Part shown: positions 52,423 to 60,033 of the stretch, one piece after another | Layout of the letters: every line of letters starts with the position of its first letter | Position numbering within the stretch: position 1 is the first letter of the stretch | Source: Sphingomonas sp. Leaf407 | Lineage (GTDB): Bacteria > Pseudomonadota > Alphaproteobacteria > Sphingomonadales > Sphingomonadaceae | Reading direction: 5' to 3' | Assembly: GCF_001425385.1 (NCBI RefSeq) | Contig: NZ_LMQO01000004.1 | Location: 310,001-374,000, forward strand | DNA: 64,000 nt | Position numbers and translations under genes: made by a program | Notes under the pieces: generated by a model | Seen by the model: only the letters and a program-made list of their open reading frames with translations | The model's database searches: none | Told to the model about the DNA's origin: nothing

Positions 52423-53000
52423 GGCAAATCCCCCATCAGCGCGTCGCTGGTCACGATCGCCTCCGCCACTTCGGCGATCCGCCGGTTCGATTGCATCGCA
52501 TGGCCGCGCAGCAGCGCATAGGCGGCCGGCTCGTCGATCGCGCGCCGGCGCATCAGGATCGCCTTGGCCCGGTCGATCGTATGGCGATCGGCCAGCGCGG
52601 TCTTGGCCTCGGCCAGTTCGGCCTGCAACCGCGAGAACGCCTGGAACCGGCGGATCGCGACGTCGAGCACCGGCTTGATCCGCTGCTTGGCGAGGCCATC
52701 GACGACATAGGCCGACACGCCCGCATCGACCGCCGCCAGCGCGCTTTCGGCATCCGACTGGTCGACGAACATCGCGATCGGCCGGTCGAGCGCGCGCGAC
52801 ATGGCGAAGAAATCCTCCAGCAGATCGCGGCTGGGATTTTCGAGGTTGATGAGCACGACCTGCGGCGCGCACGCCTCGATCTGGCGGGCGAGCGGTCCTG
52901 CCGGATCGATCACGACCTGATCGTCCAGCCCGGCCTCACGCAGCCCTTCGGCGATGATCGCCGCGCGCGTGGTGCTGGTATCGATGATCGCGATCCTCAT
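52419..53000 (-). CDS. nasT: ANTAR-domain response regulator NasT
   Basis: This 193-residue protein has a receiver-like domain (about 1-120, IAIIDTSTTRAAIIAEGL) in which the usual acidic pair is degenerate, and a C-terminal three-helix ANTAR domain (DRHTIDRAKAILMRR and EPAAYALLRGHAMQSNRRIAEVAEAI). ANTAR proteins bind paired RNA hairpins and prevent termination. With NasS it should activate the downstream nitrate operon through the leader at 50850-51000. Confidence 0.9.
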   Translation of the reverse strand: MRIAIIDTSTTRAAIIAEGLREAGLDDQVVIDPAGPLARQIEACAPQVVLINLENPSRDLLEDFFAMSRALDRPIAMFVDQSDAESALAAVDAGVSAYVVDGLAKQRIKPVLDVAIRRFQAFSRLQAELAEAKTALADRHTIDRAKAILMRRRAIDEPAAYALLRGHAMQSNRRIAEVAEAIVTSDALMGDLP

Positions 53001-53079
53001 GGCCCAGCCCGAATACCGTTACGCACGCGGTTCAGCCAGCCGGTTTCGGCGTGGGATGGCGATGGGTCGGGAAAAGCGC

Positions 53080-53153
53080 TGGATGCCCCGTGAGGATTCG
53101 AACCTCAATTAACGGAGTCAGAGTCCGTAGTCTTACCTTTAGACGACAGGGCA
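53080..53153 (-). tRNA. tRNA-Gln (anticodon CUG)
   Basis: On the minus strand the acceptor TGCCCTG pairs with CGGGGCA. The D arm is GTC-TAAAGGTAA-GAC, the anticodon arm ACGGA-CTCTGAC-TCCGT gives CUG, and the T arm is TGAGG-TTCGAAT-CCTCA. CCA is encoded at 53080-53082. The discriminator base is U73 and the first pair is U1-A72. Confidence 0.93.
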
Positions 53154-53320
53154 GCGTCGCAGCGAGGGCGGTCCGATAGGCTGCCCATTTTGCGGTGTCA
53201 ACGCAAAATCGTCGCGGTTCGTCGCACCGCCTTGTCGTTCGCGGGGCGTTCCGCTACGTTCCTTGCCAACCACCGAGCGGCCGGATGCCGTGACGGACAG
53301 ACCATAAAGCGAGTGACGGC

Positions 53321-54361
53321 ATGGGGGATGTTTCCGCCCGGTTGCCGCACCGGGGAGCGCCCGACGCCCCCCGACAGGCAACTTCTTCGCCAGCGCGGCC
53401 ACGCTGGCCGGGTGCGCGTCATTATGCCGCGCTCGATCTTGGCACCAACAACTGCCGGCTGCTCATCGCGCGGCCGCAGGGGGACGGCTTCGCGGTCGTC
53501 GACGCCTTCTCGCGGATCGTCCGGCTGGGCGAGGGGCTGGCGGCGACCGGCCGCCTGTCCGACGTGGCGATGGACCGCACCGTCGCCGCGCTGAGGATCT
53601 GCGCCGAAAAGCTCAAGCGCCGCGAGGTGACGCTCGCCCGCTCGGTCGCGACCGAGGCCTGCCGTCGCGCCAGCAACGGCGCGGCGTTCGTAAGGCGGGT
53701 GTTCGACGAGACCGGCATCCATCTCGACATCATCACCGCCGAGGAGGAAGCGCGGCTTGCCGTGCTCGGCTGCCATGCGCTGCTGGAGCCGGGCGACGGC
53801 CCGGCGCTGGTGTTCGACATCGGCGGCGGATCGACCGAACTGGTGCTGCTGGATGCCACGGGGCCGGTGCCGCGCGTGCTCGACTGGCATTCGGCGCCAT
53901 GGGGCGTGGTGTCGCTGACCGAAAGTCTCGGCAGCGGCAAATCCGCGCCGATGACCTCCGGCGCCTATGACCGGATGCGCTCGTGCGTCGCGGAGAGCTT
54001 CGCACCGTTCGCCAAGCGGCTGCCGCCGGCCGATGGCCTGCGCCGGCTGCTCGGCACCAGCGGCACGGTGACGACGCTCGCCAGCGTGCATCTGGGGCTG
54101 CCGACCTACGACCGGTCGCAGGTCGACGGGCTGATCGTGCCGGCGCAGTCGATGCTGGCGGTCAGCCGGCAACTGGCCGGCATGACGCTGGCCGAGCGCG
54201 GGCAGGTGCCGTGCATCGGCACCGAACGCGCCGATCTGGTGGTGGCGGGCTGTGCGATTCTCGAATCGATTCTGGCGTTATGGCCCGCCGAGCGGCTAGG
54301 GATCGCCGACCGTGGGATTCGCGAAGGAATCCTGCGTCGTTTGATGGCAGGAACCCGATGA
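53321..54361 (+). CDS. Ppx/GppA family phosphatase
   Basis: This 346-residue ASKHA-fold enzyme has phosphate loop 1 YAALDLGTNNCRLLIA, and FDIGGGSTELVLL as loop 2. It lacks the C-terminal HD domain of long exopolyphosphatases, like short GppA-type proteins. Family members hydrolyse polyphosphate or (p)ppGpp. The first ~30 residues are Pro/Arg-rich and non-conserved, so the true start may be later. It overlaps rlmE by ATGA. Confidence 0.88.
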   Translation: MGDVSARLPHRGAPDAPRQATSSPARPRWPGARHYAALDLGTNNCRLLIARPQGDGFAVVDAFSRIVRLGEGLAATGRLSDVAMDRTVAALRICAEKLKRREVTLARSVATEACRRASNGAAFVRRVFDETGIHLDIITAEEEARLAVLGCHALLEPGDGPALVFDIGGGSTELVLLDATGPVPRVLDWHSAPWGVVSLTESLGSGKSAPMTSGAYDRMRSCVAESFAPFAKRLPPADGLRRLLGTSGTVTTLASVHLGLPTYDRSQVDGLIVPAQSMLAVSRQLAGMTLAERGQVPCIGTERADLVVAGCAILESILALWPAERLGIADRGIREGILRRLMAGTR

Positions 54362-55053
54362 CCCGCGGACTCCCCCCCGGCCGCCAGCGCGTGCGCACCG
54401 CCCGCGCCCGCTCGGCCCAATCGACCCGCTGGCTCGAACGCCAGTTGAACGATCCGTATGTGAAGAAGGCGCGTGCCGAAGGCTATCGCAGCCGCGCGGC
54501 GTACAAGCTGATCGAGCTGGACGAACGCTTCAAGCTGCTGCGCGGCGTGAAGCGGGTGGTCGATCTCGGCATCGCACCGGGCGGCTGGACGCAGGTGGTG
54601 CGCAAGAACCGGCCCGAAGCGACGGTGGTCGGCATCGACCTGTTGCCGGTCGACCCGATCGACGGCGTGACCATCCTGCAGATGGATTTTCTGTCGGATC
54701 ACGCGCCCGAACGGTTGCGCGAGGAACTGGGCGGCGAGGCGGACCTCGTCCTGTCGGACATGGCGGCGAACACGGTCGGCCATCCGCAGACCGATCACCT
54801 GCGCACCATGGCGCTGGTCGAGGCGGCGGTACTGTTCGCCTGCGAGATATTGCGCCCCGGCGGCGATTTCGTGGCGAAAGTGCTGGCGGGCGGCGCGGAC
54901 AACGAACTGGTCGCCGAACTCAAGCGCAATTTCCAGACGGTGAAGCACGCCAAGCCGCCGGCCAGCCGCAAGGATTCGTCCGAATGGTATGTGATCGCCA
55001 GCAACTTCAAGGGGCGGCGCGACGCACCGCCCCCCAAGCCGGTTACGGAATGA
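54358..55053 (+). CDS. rlmE: 23S rRNA (uridine2552-2'-O)-methyltransferase
   Basis: This 231-residue FtsJ-family enzyme has the SAM site VVDLGIAPGGWTQVV and the catalytic tetrad Lys (AAYKLIELDE), Asp (LVLSDMAAN), Lys (DFVAKVLAGG) and Glu (SSEWYVIA). The Arg-rich N-terminal ~25 residues are typical of alphaproteobacterial RlmE. It is coupled to the phosphatase gene, a common alphaproteobacterial pairing. Its last 11 bp overlap the convergent reductase gene. Confidence 0.94.
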   Translation: MTRGLPPGRQRVRTARARSAQSTRWLERQLNDPYVKKARAEGYRSRAAYKLIELDERFKLLRGVKRVVDLGIAPGGWTQVVRKNRPEATVVGIDLLPVDPIDGVTILQMDFLSDHAPERLREELGGEADLVLSDMAANTVGHPQTDHLRTMALVEAAVLFACEILRPGGDFVAKVLAGGADNELVAELKRNFQTVKHAKPPASRKDSSEWYVIASNFKGRRDAPPPKPVTE

Positions 55054-56107
55054 TCCGCTCGGCGCGCAGCCGGTCGAACAGCGCGAAAAAGGCGTCGTCG
55101 GTCGCGCGGTAGCCGGTGAAGCCCATCCGGCGGCTTTTCGACATGTCGGTGACGACCTCGATCGGGCGGCCTAGATCGGCGTCGGTGTGCCATGGCGAGG
55201 CCAGCCGGTGCAGATCGGGTTCGATCAGACCGTTCGCCTGCGCGATCGCCGCCCAGCGCGGGGCGGCATCGGCCATCTGCGCTTTGAGCGGACGGAGCGT
55301 GCCGTCGAACGGTGCTGCCTCGACGCCGAACCAGTCGGCGATGCGGCCCCACATCCACTGCCAGCGAAAGACGTCACCGTTGACGACGTTGAACGCCTGA
55401 TCGTGCGCCGCCGGGGTTTCGGCTGCCCACAACAGATGGTCGGCAAGCTGCCCGGCATCGGTCATGTCGGTCAGCCCGTGCCACTGCGCCGCCGATCCGG
55501 GGAAGACCATCGGCCGGCCCGCCTCGCGGCACAGCGTGGCATAGGCCGCCAGCGTCGTGCCCATGTTCATCGCATTGCCGACCGCCTTGCCGATCACGGT
55601 ATGCGGCCGGTGGACGCTCCACGTGAAGCCGTCGCGCGCGGCGGCGGCGAACAGCTCGTCCTCCTGCGCGTAATAGAAATTGGCGACGTCGAGCCGTTCC
55701 TGTTCCTCGCGGAACGGCGTCTGCGGCAGATGGCCGTGCCCGTACGCCTCGAACGGTCCCAGATAGTGTTTCAGGCCGGTGACGAGCACGACATGGCGCG
55801 GCTTGTCGGGTTTGGGCAGGGCATCGAGCAGGTTGCGCACCATCGCTCCGTTGACGCGGATATTCTCCGCTTCGCTGTCCTGCCGCGCCCAGGTGGTGAT
55901 GAACACCGCGTCGGGGCGAAGGTCGCGCAGCGCCTGTGCCGTGCCCGCCGCGTCCTGCAGGTCCGCCACGACCGGCTGCATCCCGTCTTGCGCGCCCGGC
56001 CGGCGGGCGAGGCCATGGACGCTCCAGCCCTTGTCGGCGAGCAGCGCCGCCGTTGCGCCGCCGACGATCCCGCTCGCGCCCACTACCAATGCCGTCCTGC
56101 CCGTCAT
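55043..56107 (-). CDS. PRISE-type SDR reductase
   Basis: This 354-residue extended SDR has the NADP loop ALVVGASGIVGGATA. The catalytic pair is in the PRISE positions: Lys in VTGLKHYLGPFEAYG and Tyr in NFYYAQEDELF, not the usual YxxxK. This places it with progesterone 5-beta-reductase/iridoid synthase-like enzymes, which reduce activated C=C bonds. AAAGGAA precedes the ATG. It is divergent from an HxlR regulator with a 17-bp palindrome between them. The natural substrate is unknown. Confidence 0.83.
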   Translation of the reverse strand: MTGRTALVVGASGIVGGATAALLADKGWSVHGLARRPGAQDGMQPVVADLQDAAGTAQALRDLRPDAVFITTWARQDSEAENIRVNGAMVRNLLDALPKPDKPRHVVLVTGLKHYLGPFEAYGHGHLPQTPFREEQERLDVANFYYAQEDELFAAAARDGFTWSVHRPHTVIGKAVGNAMNMGTTLAAYATLCREAGRPMVFPGSAAQWHGLTDMTDAGQLADHLLWAAETPAAHDQAFNVVNGDVFRWQWMWGRIADWFGVEAAPFDGTLRPLKAQMADAAPRWAAIAQANGLIEPDLHRLASPWHTDADLGRPIEVVTDMSKSRRMGFTGYRATDDAFFALFDRLRAERIIP

Positions 56108-56129
56108 TCGCCGTTCCTTTTCATTGTGA

Positions 56130-56146
56130 TGCCTAGAAGCTAGGCA
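56130..56146. promoter_or_regulatory. likely HxlR operator
   Basis: TGCCTAGAAGCTAGGCA is a perfect 7-3-7 palindrome in the 101-bp region between the divergent reductase and HxlR genes. Its central position suits autoregulation and control of the reductase. Binding is inferred. Confidence 0.6.
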
Positions 56147-56208
56147 GCGACGCCACGATGTTGAAGACGGCACCGGGTCCGACCCCAGGCACCAAAAGGT
56201 ATCCAGCC

Positions 56209-56589
56209 ATGTACGCCGGAAGCGACGAGAACGAATGGCGCGAGGATTGCGCGCCGCGCCGGGTGTTGTCGCTGTTCGCGACCAAATGGACCAGCATGGT
56301 GCTGCACACGCTGCACGCCCGGCATGGCGGCGCGGCGCGGACCGGCGTGTTGCTGCGCAGCCTGCCCGGCATTTCCAAGAAGATGCTGACGCAGACGCTG
56401 CGCGAGATGGAGGCGATCGGCCTGATCTCGCGCGAGGTGCAGGCGGTGATGCCGCCCGCCGTCGAATATCACCTGACGCCGCTGGGCGAACGGTTCGTCG
56501 AGCCGGTTGCGCTGCTCTACGACTGGGGACGTCGCAATGGCGACGCGCTCGACGCGCTGGGCAGCCGTCCCGGTGCGCGGCGGCCGTAG
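56209..56589 (+). CDS. HxlR family transcriptional regulator
   Basis: This 126-residue winged-helix regulator contains CAPRRVLSLFATKWTSMVLHTL and LPGISKKMLTQTLREMEAIGLI (recognition helix region), with YHLTPLGERF as the wing end. The Cys near residue 12 is the conserved HxlR/HypR-type Cys that can sense electrophiles or disulfide stress. ATG 56209 matches the family start; an in-frame upstream start adds 17 residues. It probably controls the divergent reductase. Confidence 0.87.
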   Translation: MYAGSDENEWREDCAPRRVLSLFATKWTSMVLHTLHARHGGAARTGVLLRSLPGISKKMLTQTLREMEAIGLISREVQAVMPPAVEYHLTPLGERFVEPVALLYDWGRRNGDALDALGSRPGARRP

Positions 56590-56594
56590 AAACG

Positions 56595-56626
56595 CGAAAG
56601 GGCGGCCCCGAGGGACCGCCCTTTCG
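56595..56626. terminator. terminator between convergent hxlR-type gene and rpoZ
   Basis: A perfect 11-bp stem CGAAAGGGCGG/CCGCCCTTTCG with a 10-nt loop lies just after the regulator stop and before the rpoZ stop. Short T-rich sequence (GTTGTTC) follows on the plus strand. It probably works for both genes. Confidence 0.7.
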
Positions 56627-56650
56627 TTGTTCGGGAGGAACGCGACCGGC

Positions 56651-56995
56651 TCAGCCGTCGTAGTCGCCGCCGACGTTCTGGTTACGCGGCGGCGCGGCGG
56701 CGGTGAGGCGCAGCGCCTCCGCCGATGCGGCCAGCGAACCCAGTTCGTCGGGTGCTTCCTCGTCGTCGATCTGCACCTTCTGCATCGAACCGATCACCGA
56801 TTCGCGCAGATGGTCCGGGGTGACATTCTCTTCGGCGATCTCGCGCAGGGCGACGACCGGGTTCTTGTCACGGTCGCGATCGAGCGTGAGTTCGGCACCG
56901 CCCGAAATCTGGCGGGCGCGCTGTGCGGCCAGCAGGACCAGATCGAACCGGTTGGGGATCTTGTCGACGCAATCCTCGACGGTGACGCGCGCCAT
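56651..56995 (-). CDS. rpoZ: RNA polymerase omega subunit
   Basis: This 114-residue protein starts [29 protein letters not shown] (shown in part), with the family segment [19 protein letters not shown]. Omega assists assembly of the beta' subunit. The C-terminal tail is longer and Ala/Asn-rich, as in other sphingomonads. No spoT or gmk is adjacent. Confidence 0.95.
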   Translation of the reverse strand: MARVTVEDCVDKIPNRFDLVLLAAQRARQISGGAELTLDRDRDKNPVVALREIAEENVTPDHLRESVIGSMQKVQIDDEEAPDELGSLAASAEALRLTAAAPPRNQNVGGDYDG

Positions 56996-57123
56996 GAAAC
57001 GCCTTCCTTGTAAAACGGAGGGTATCGGAAAGCACCGCCCCTACGGGTGCATGTCCGAAAAGTCAATGAAACTGATCGGCCGCCCGCACCGTTACCCGAT
57101 CGTATCGTTCCTTCGGAGTCGTC

Positions 57124-58272
57124 ATGCCCCCTGCCCCGCATCCCGTCTTCACCGTTGCGGGCAATCGGTTGACGCTGCTGACCGAAGGGCCGGAACGAAT
57201 GACCGCGCTGCTGGCGCTGATCGACGGTGCGAAGCGGTCGCTGCGCATCCTGTTCTATATCTGGGAACAGGATCGGGCGGGGACGCGGGTACGCGACGCG
57301 CTGGTCGCGGCGGCGGGGCGCGGCGTGCGGGTGTCGTTGATCGTCGACGGGCTCGGCGCGGAAGCGGCGACCAATCGCGGCTTTTTCGACTCGCTGCGCG
57401 CGGCGGGTGGCGAGGTGTGCGTCTTCGTGCCGCGGCTGGGCCGGCGCTATCTGCTGCGCAACCACCAGAAACTGGCGCTGGCCGACGAGGCCCGGGTCAT
57501 CGTCGGCGGGTTCAACATCGAGGATGCCTATTTCGGGACCGAGGCCGATCAGGCGTGGCGCGACATCGGCCTGCTGGTCGACGGCCCCGCCGCCGGGCGG
57601 CTGGCGGGATATTTCGATGCGCTCAAGGCATGGATCCAGCTTCCCGGTGCGCCTCTACGCAAATTGTCGCGGATGCTGAACCAGTGGAGCGAGCATGACG
57701 GGCCGATCCGCTGGCTATTGGGGGGGCCATCCAGGCGGCTGTCGCCATGGGCGCGGACCGTCAAGCACGAGATTCGACGCGGGCAGCGGATCGACATCAT
57801 CGCCGCCTATTTCGCGCCCGGACCGCTGATGATGCGCCGGCTGGACCGCGCCGCCGAACGCACCCGGCTGCGCATCGTCGTGCCGGCAAAGACCGACCAT
57901 GCCATCGCCATCCTCGCCGCGCGCTTCACCTATCGCAACCTGCTGCGCCACGGCATCGAACTCTACGAATATCGCCCGACCAAGCTGCACAGCAAATTGT
58001 TCATCGCCGACGATGCGGTGCATATCGGATCGGCCAATTTCGACGTGCGATCGATGTTCCTCAACATGGAGCTGATGCTGCGCGTCGAGGATGCCGCCTT
58101 CGCCGCGCACCTGCGCGCTTATATGGACGGCGAAGTCGCGCGCAGCGAACGGGTGACGCGCGAACTGCACCGTTCGCGATCGGGCTGGTGGGCGCGGGTC
58201 AAGCAGGCCGGGGCCTATTTCATCATGTCGGTGCTCGATCCGCAGGTCACGGTACGCCTCAACCGCGACTGA
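57124..58272 (+). CDS. phospholipase D-type protein, cardiolipin synthase-like
   Basis: This 382-residue protein has two HKD domains: RNHQKLALADEARVIVGG (about 114-132) and LHSKLFIADDAVHIGSANFD (about 283-302, in parts). There is no N-terminal membrane pair, so it resembles ClsB-type enzymes rather than ClsA. Such enzymes join two phosphatidyl groups to form cardiolipin. In the first motif the order HQK-L-A-L-A-D is conserved. It precedes the HscC-J-protein pair by 54 nt. Confidence 0.87.
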   Translation: MPPAPHPVFTVAGNRLTLLTEGPERMTALLALIDGAKRSLRILFYIWEQDRAGTRVRDALVAAAGRGVRVSLIVDGLGAEAATNRGFFDSLRAAGGEVCVFVPRLGRRYLLRNHQKLALADEARVIVGGFNIEDAYFGTEADQAWRDIGLLVDGPAAGRLAGYFDALKAWIQLPGAPLRKLSRMLNQWSEHDGPIRWLLGGPSRRLSPWARTVKHEIRRGQRIDIIAAYFAPGPLMMRRLDRAAERTRLRIVVPAKTDHAIAILAARFTYRNLLRHGIELYEYRPTKLHSKLFIADDAVHIGSANFDVRSMFLNMELMLRVEDAAFAAHLRAYMDGEVARSERVTRELHRSRSGWWARVKQAGAYFIMSVLDPQVTVRLNRD

Positions 58273-58326
58273 GTGTTGCGTGGCACTTTCAAGCGGCTAC
58301 ACCCGGTCCGATTGAGAGGGACGGGC

Positions 58327-60033
58327 ATGATCGTCGGAATAGACCTTGGCACCACCAACAGCGCCTGCGCGATCTGGCAGGGCGGTACATCGGTAATGGT
58401 GCCCAACGCACTGGGCGAGTTCCTCACCCCGTCGGCGGTCAGCATCGGCGACGACGGGGCGGTGCTGGTCGGCCGGCCGGCGCGCGACCGGATGGCGACG
58501 CATCCCGACCGGACCGTCACCAGCTTCAAGCGCCGCATCGGCACGCGCGAGACCGTCACCCTCGCCGGCAAGGCGTTCGATGCCGAGGCGCTGTCGGCGC
58601 TGGTCCTCGCCAGCCTGAAACGCGATGCGGAAGCGTTCACCGGCGAGGCCGTGACCGGCGCGATCGTCACCGTCCCCGCCTATTTCAACGATCGCCAGCG
58701 CAAGGCGACGAGGCGGGCGGGCGATCTTGCCGGGCTGACCATCCACCGCCTCATCAACGAGCCGACCGCCGCCGCGCTCGCCTTCGGCATCGCCGACCGG
58801 GCCGACCGCGAACCGTTCCTCGTGTTCGATCTGGGTGGCGGCACGTTCGACGTGTCGATCGTCGAAATGTTCGACGACATCATCGAGGTTCGCGCCTCGG
58901 CCGGCGACAATCGCCTCGGCGGCGACGACTTCAACGACTGCCTGATCGATCTCGCCCGCCCGCGGCTCGACCCCGAGGGGGTGCTGGGCAAGCTGCCGCC
59001 CGACAAGGCCGCCGCGCTGCTCGCCCAGGCCGCCGAACGCGCGCGCCGGGCACTGAGCGACAGCGACACCGCCGAGCTGACCGTCACCACCGGCGACGTG
59101 ACCCTGACCGCGCCCGTCACCTCGACGCAGTTCGAGGACCATGCCAAGGGATTGATCCAGCGCATCCGCGAACCCGTGCTGCGCTCGCTGCGCGACAGCG
59201 GCATCGCCGCCGATACGCTGTCGGAGGTCGTGCTGGTCGGCGGGGCGACGCGCATGCCGATCGTGCGCCGCGCCGTCACCCGCATGTTCGGGCGGTTTCC
59301 GGCGATGACGGTCCATCCCGACCATGCGGTGGCGCTGGGCGCGGCGGTGCAGGCGGGGCTGAGCGCGAAGGATGCCGCGCTCGACGAAATCCGGCTGACC
59401 GATGTCTGCCCGTTCACGCTGGGCGTCGACACCAGCGAGCCCGACGGGCGCGGCGGGCACCGCACCGGGCTGTTCGCGCCGATCATCGAACGCAATTCGG
59501 TGGTGCCGATCAGCCGCTCGTCGATCTTTTCGACCGTCGCCGACAACCAGCGGCAGGTGGTGTTCGGCGTCTATCAGGGCGAGGCGCGCGAGGTTTCGGC
59601 CAACGTGAAGCTCGGCGAGGTGAAGGTGCCGGTGCCGCCCAAACCCGCCGGCATGGTCGCGATCGATTGCCGCTTCAGCTACGACAGTTCGGGACTGCTC
59701 GAAATCGACGTGACCGTGGCCGAGACGGGGCAGAGCCGCAATCTGGTGATCGTCGACGACGAGGACGCCCCCGACCCTGCCGAGCTGGAAAAACGCCGCA
59801 AGGCGCTGGCGGTGCTCAAGGTCCATCCGCGCGACGATGCGGTGAACGCCGCGCTGCTGGCGCGGGCAAGGCGCGCGTATGAATCCTTCCTCGGCGACCG
59901 GCGGACGGCGATCGGCCAGATGCTCGGCCAGTTCGAAAGCGCGCTGGAGACGCAGGACGCGCGGGTGATCGCCGAGGCGCAGGCGGCGTTCACCCAGGTC
60001 CTCGACCAGATCGAGGGCGAGCGCTTCCTGTGA
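58327..60033 (+). CDS. hscC: Hsp70-family chaperone HscC
   Basis: This 568-residue short Hsp70 has phosphate loop 1 IVGIDLGTTNSACAIW, VPAYFNDRQRKATRRAG, connect region FLVFDLGGGTFDVSIVE, and VLVGGATRMPIVRRAV. The substrate-binding domain is present, but the helical lid is short, as in HscC. The start MIVGIDLG is preferred over 58273. It overlaps the J-like gene by GTGA, so chaperone and co-chaperone are coupled. In E. coli HscC works with DjlB/DjlC. Confidence 0.9.
   Translation: MIVGIDLGTTNSACAIWQGGTSVMVPNALGEFLTPSAVSIGDDGAVLVGRPARDRMATHPDRTVTSFKRRIGTRETVTLAGKAFDAEALSALVLASLKRDAEAFTGEAVTGAIVTVPAYFNDRQRKATRRAGDLAGLTIHRLINEPTAAALAFGIADRADREPFLVFDLGGGTFDVSIVEMFDDIIEVRASAGDNRLGGDDFNDCLIDLARPRLDPEGVLGKLPPDKAAALLAQAAERARRALSDSDTAELTVTTGDVTLTAPVTSTQFEDHAKGLIQRIREPVLRSLRDSGIAADTLSEVVLVGGATRMPIVRRAVTRMFGRFPAMTVHPDHAVALGAAVQAGLSAKDAALDEIRLTDVCPFTLGVDTSEPDGRGGHRTGLFAPIIERNSVVPISRSSIFSTVADNQRQVVFGVYQGEAREVSANVKLGEVKVPVPPKPAGMVAIDCRFSYDSSGLLEIDVTVAETGQSRNLVIVDDEDAPDPAELEKRRKALAVLKVHPRDDAVNAALLARARRAYESFLGDRRTAIGQMLGQFESALETQDARVIAEAQAAFTQVLDQIEGERFL

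Noticed and set aside
53983..55053. Fusion of an upstream domain to RlmE
   Set aside because: The upstream 125 codons are the wrong frame of the Ppx/GppA gene. RlmE starts at ATG 54358 overlapping the phosphatase stop.
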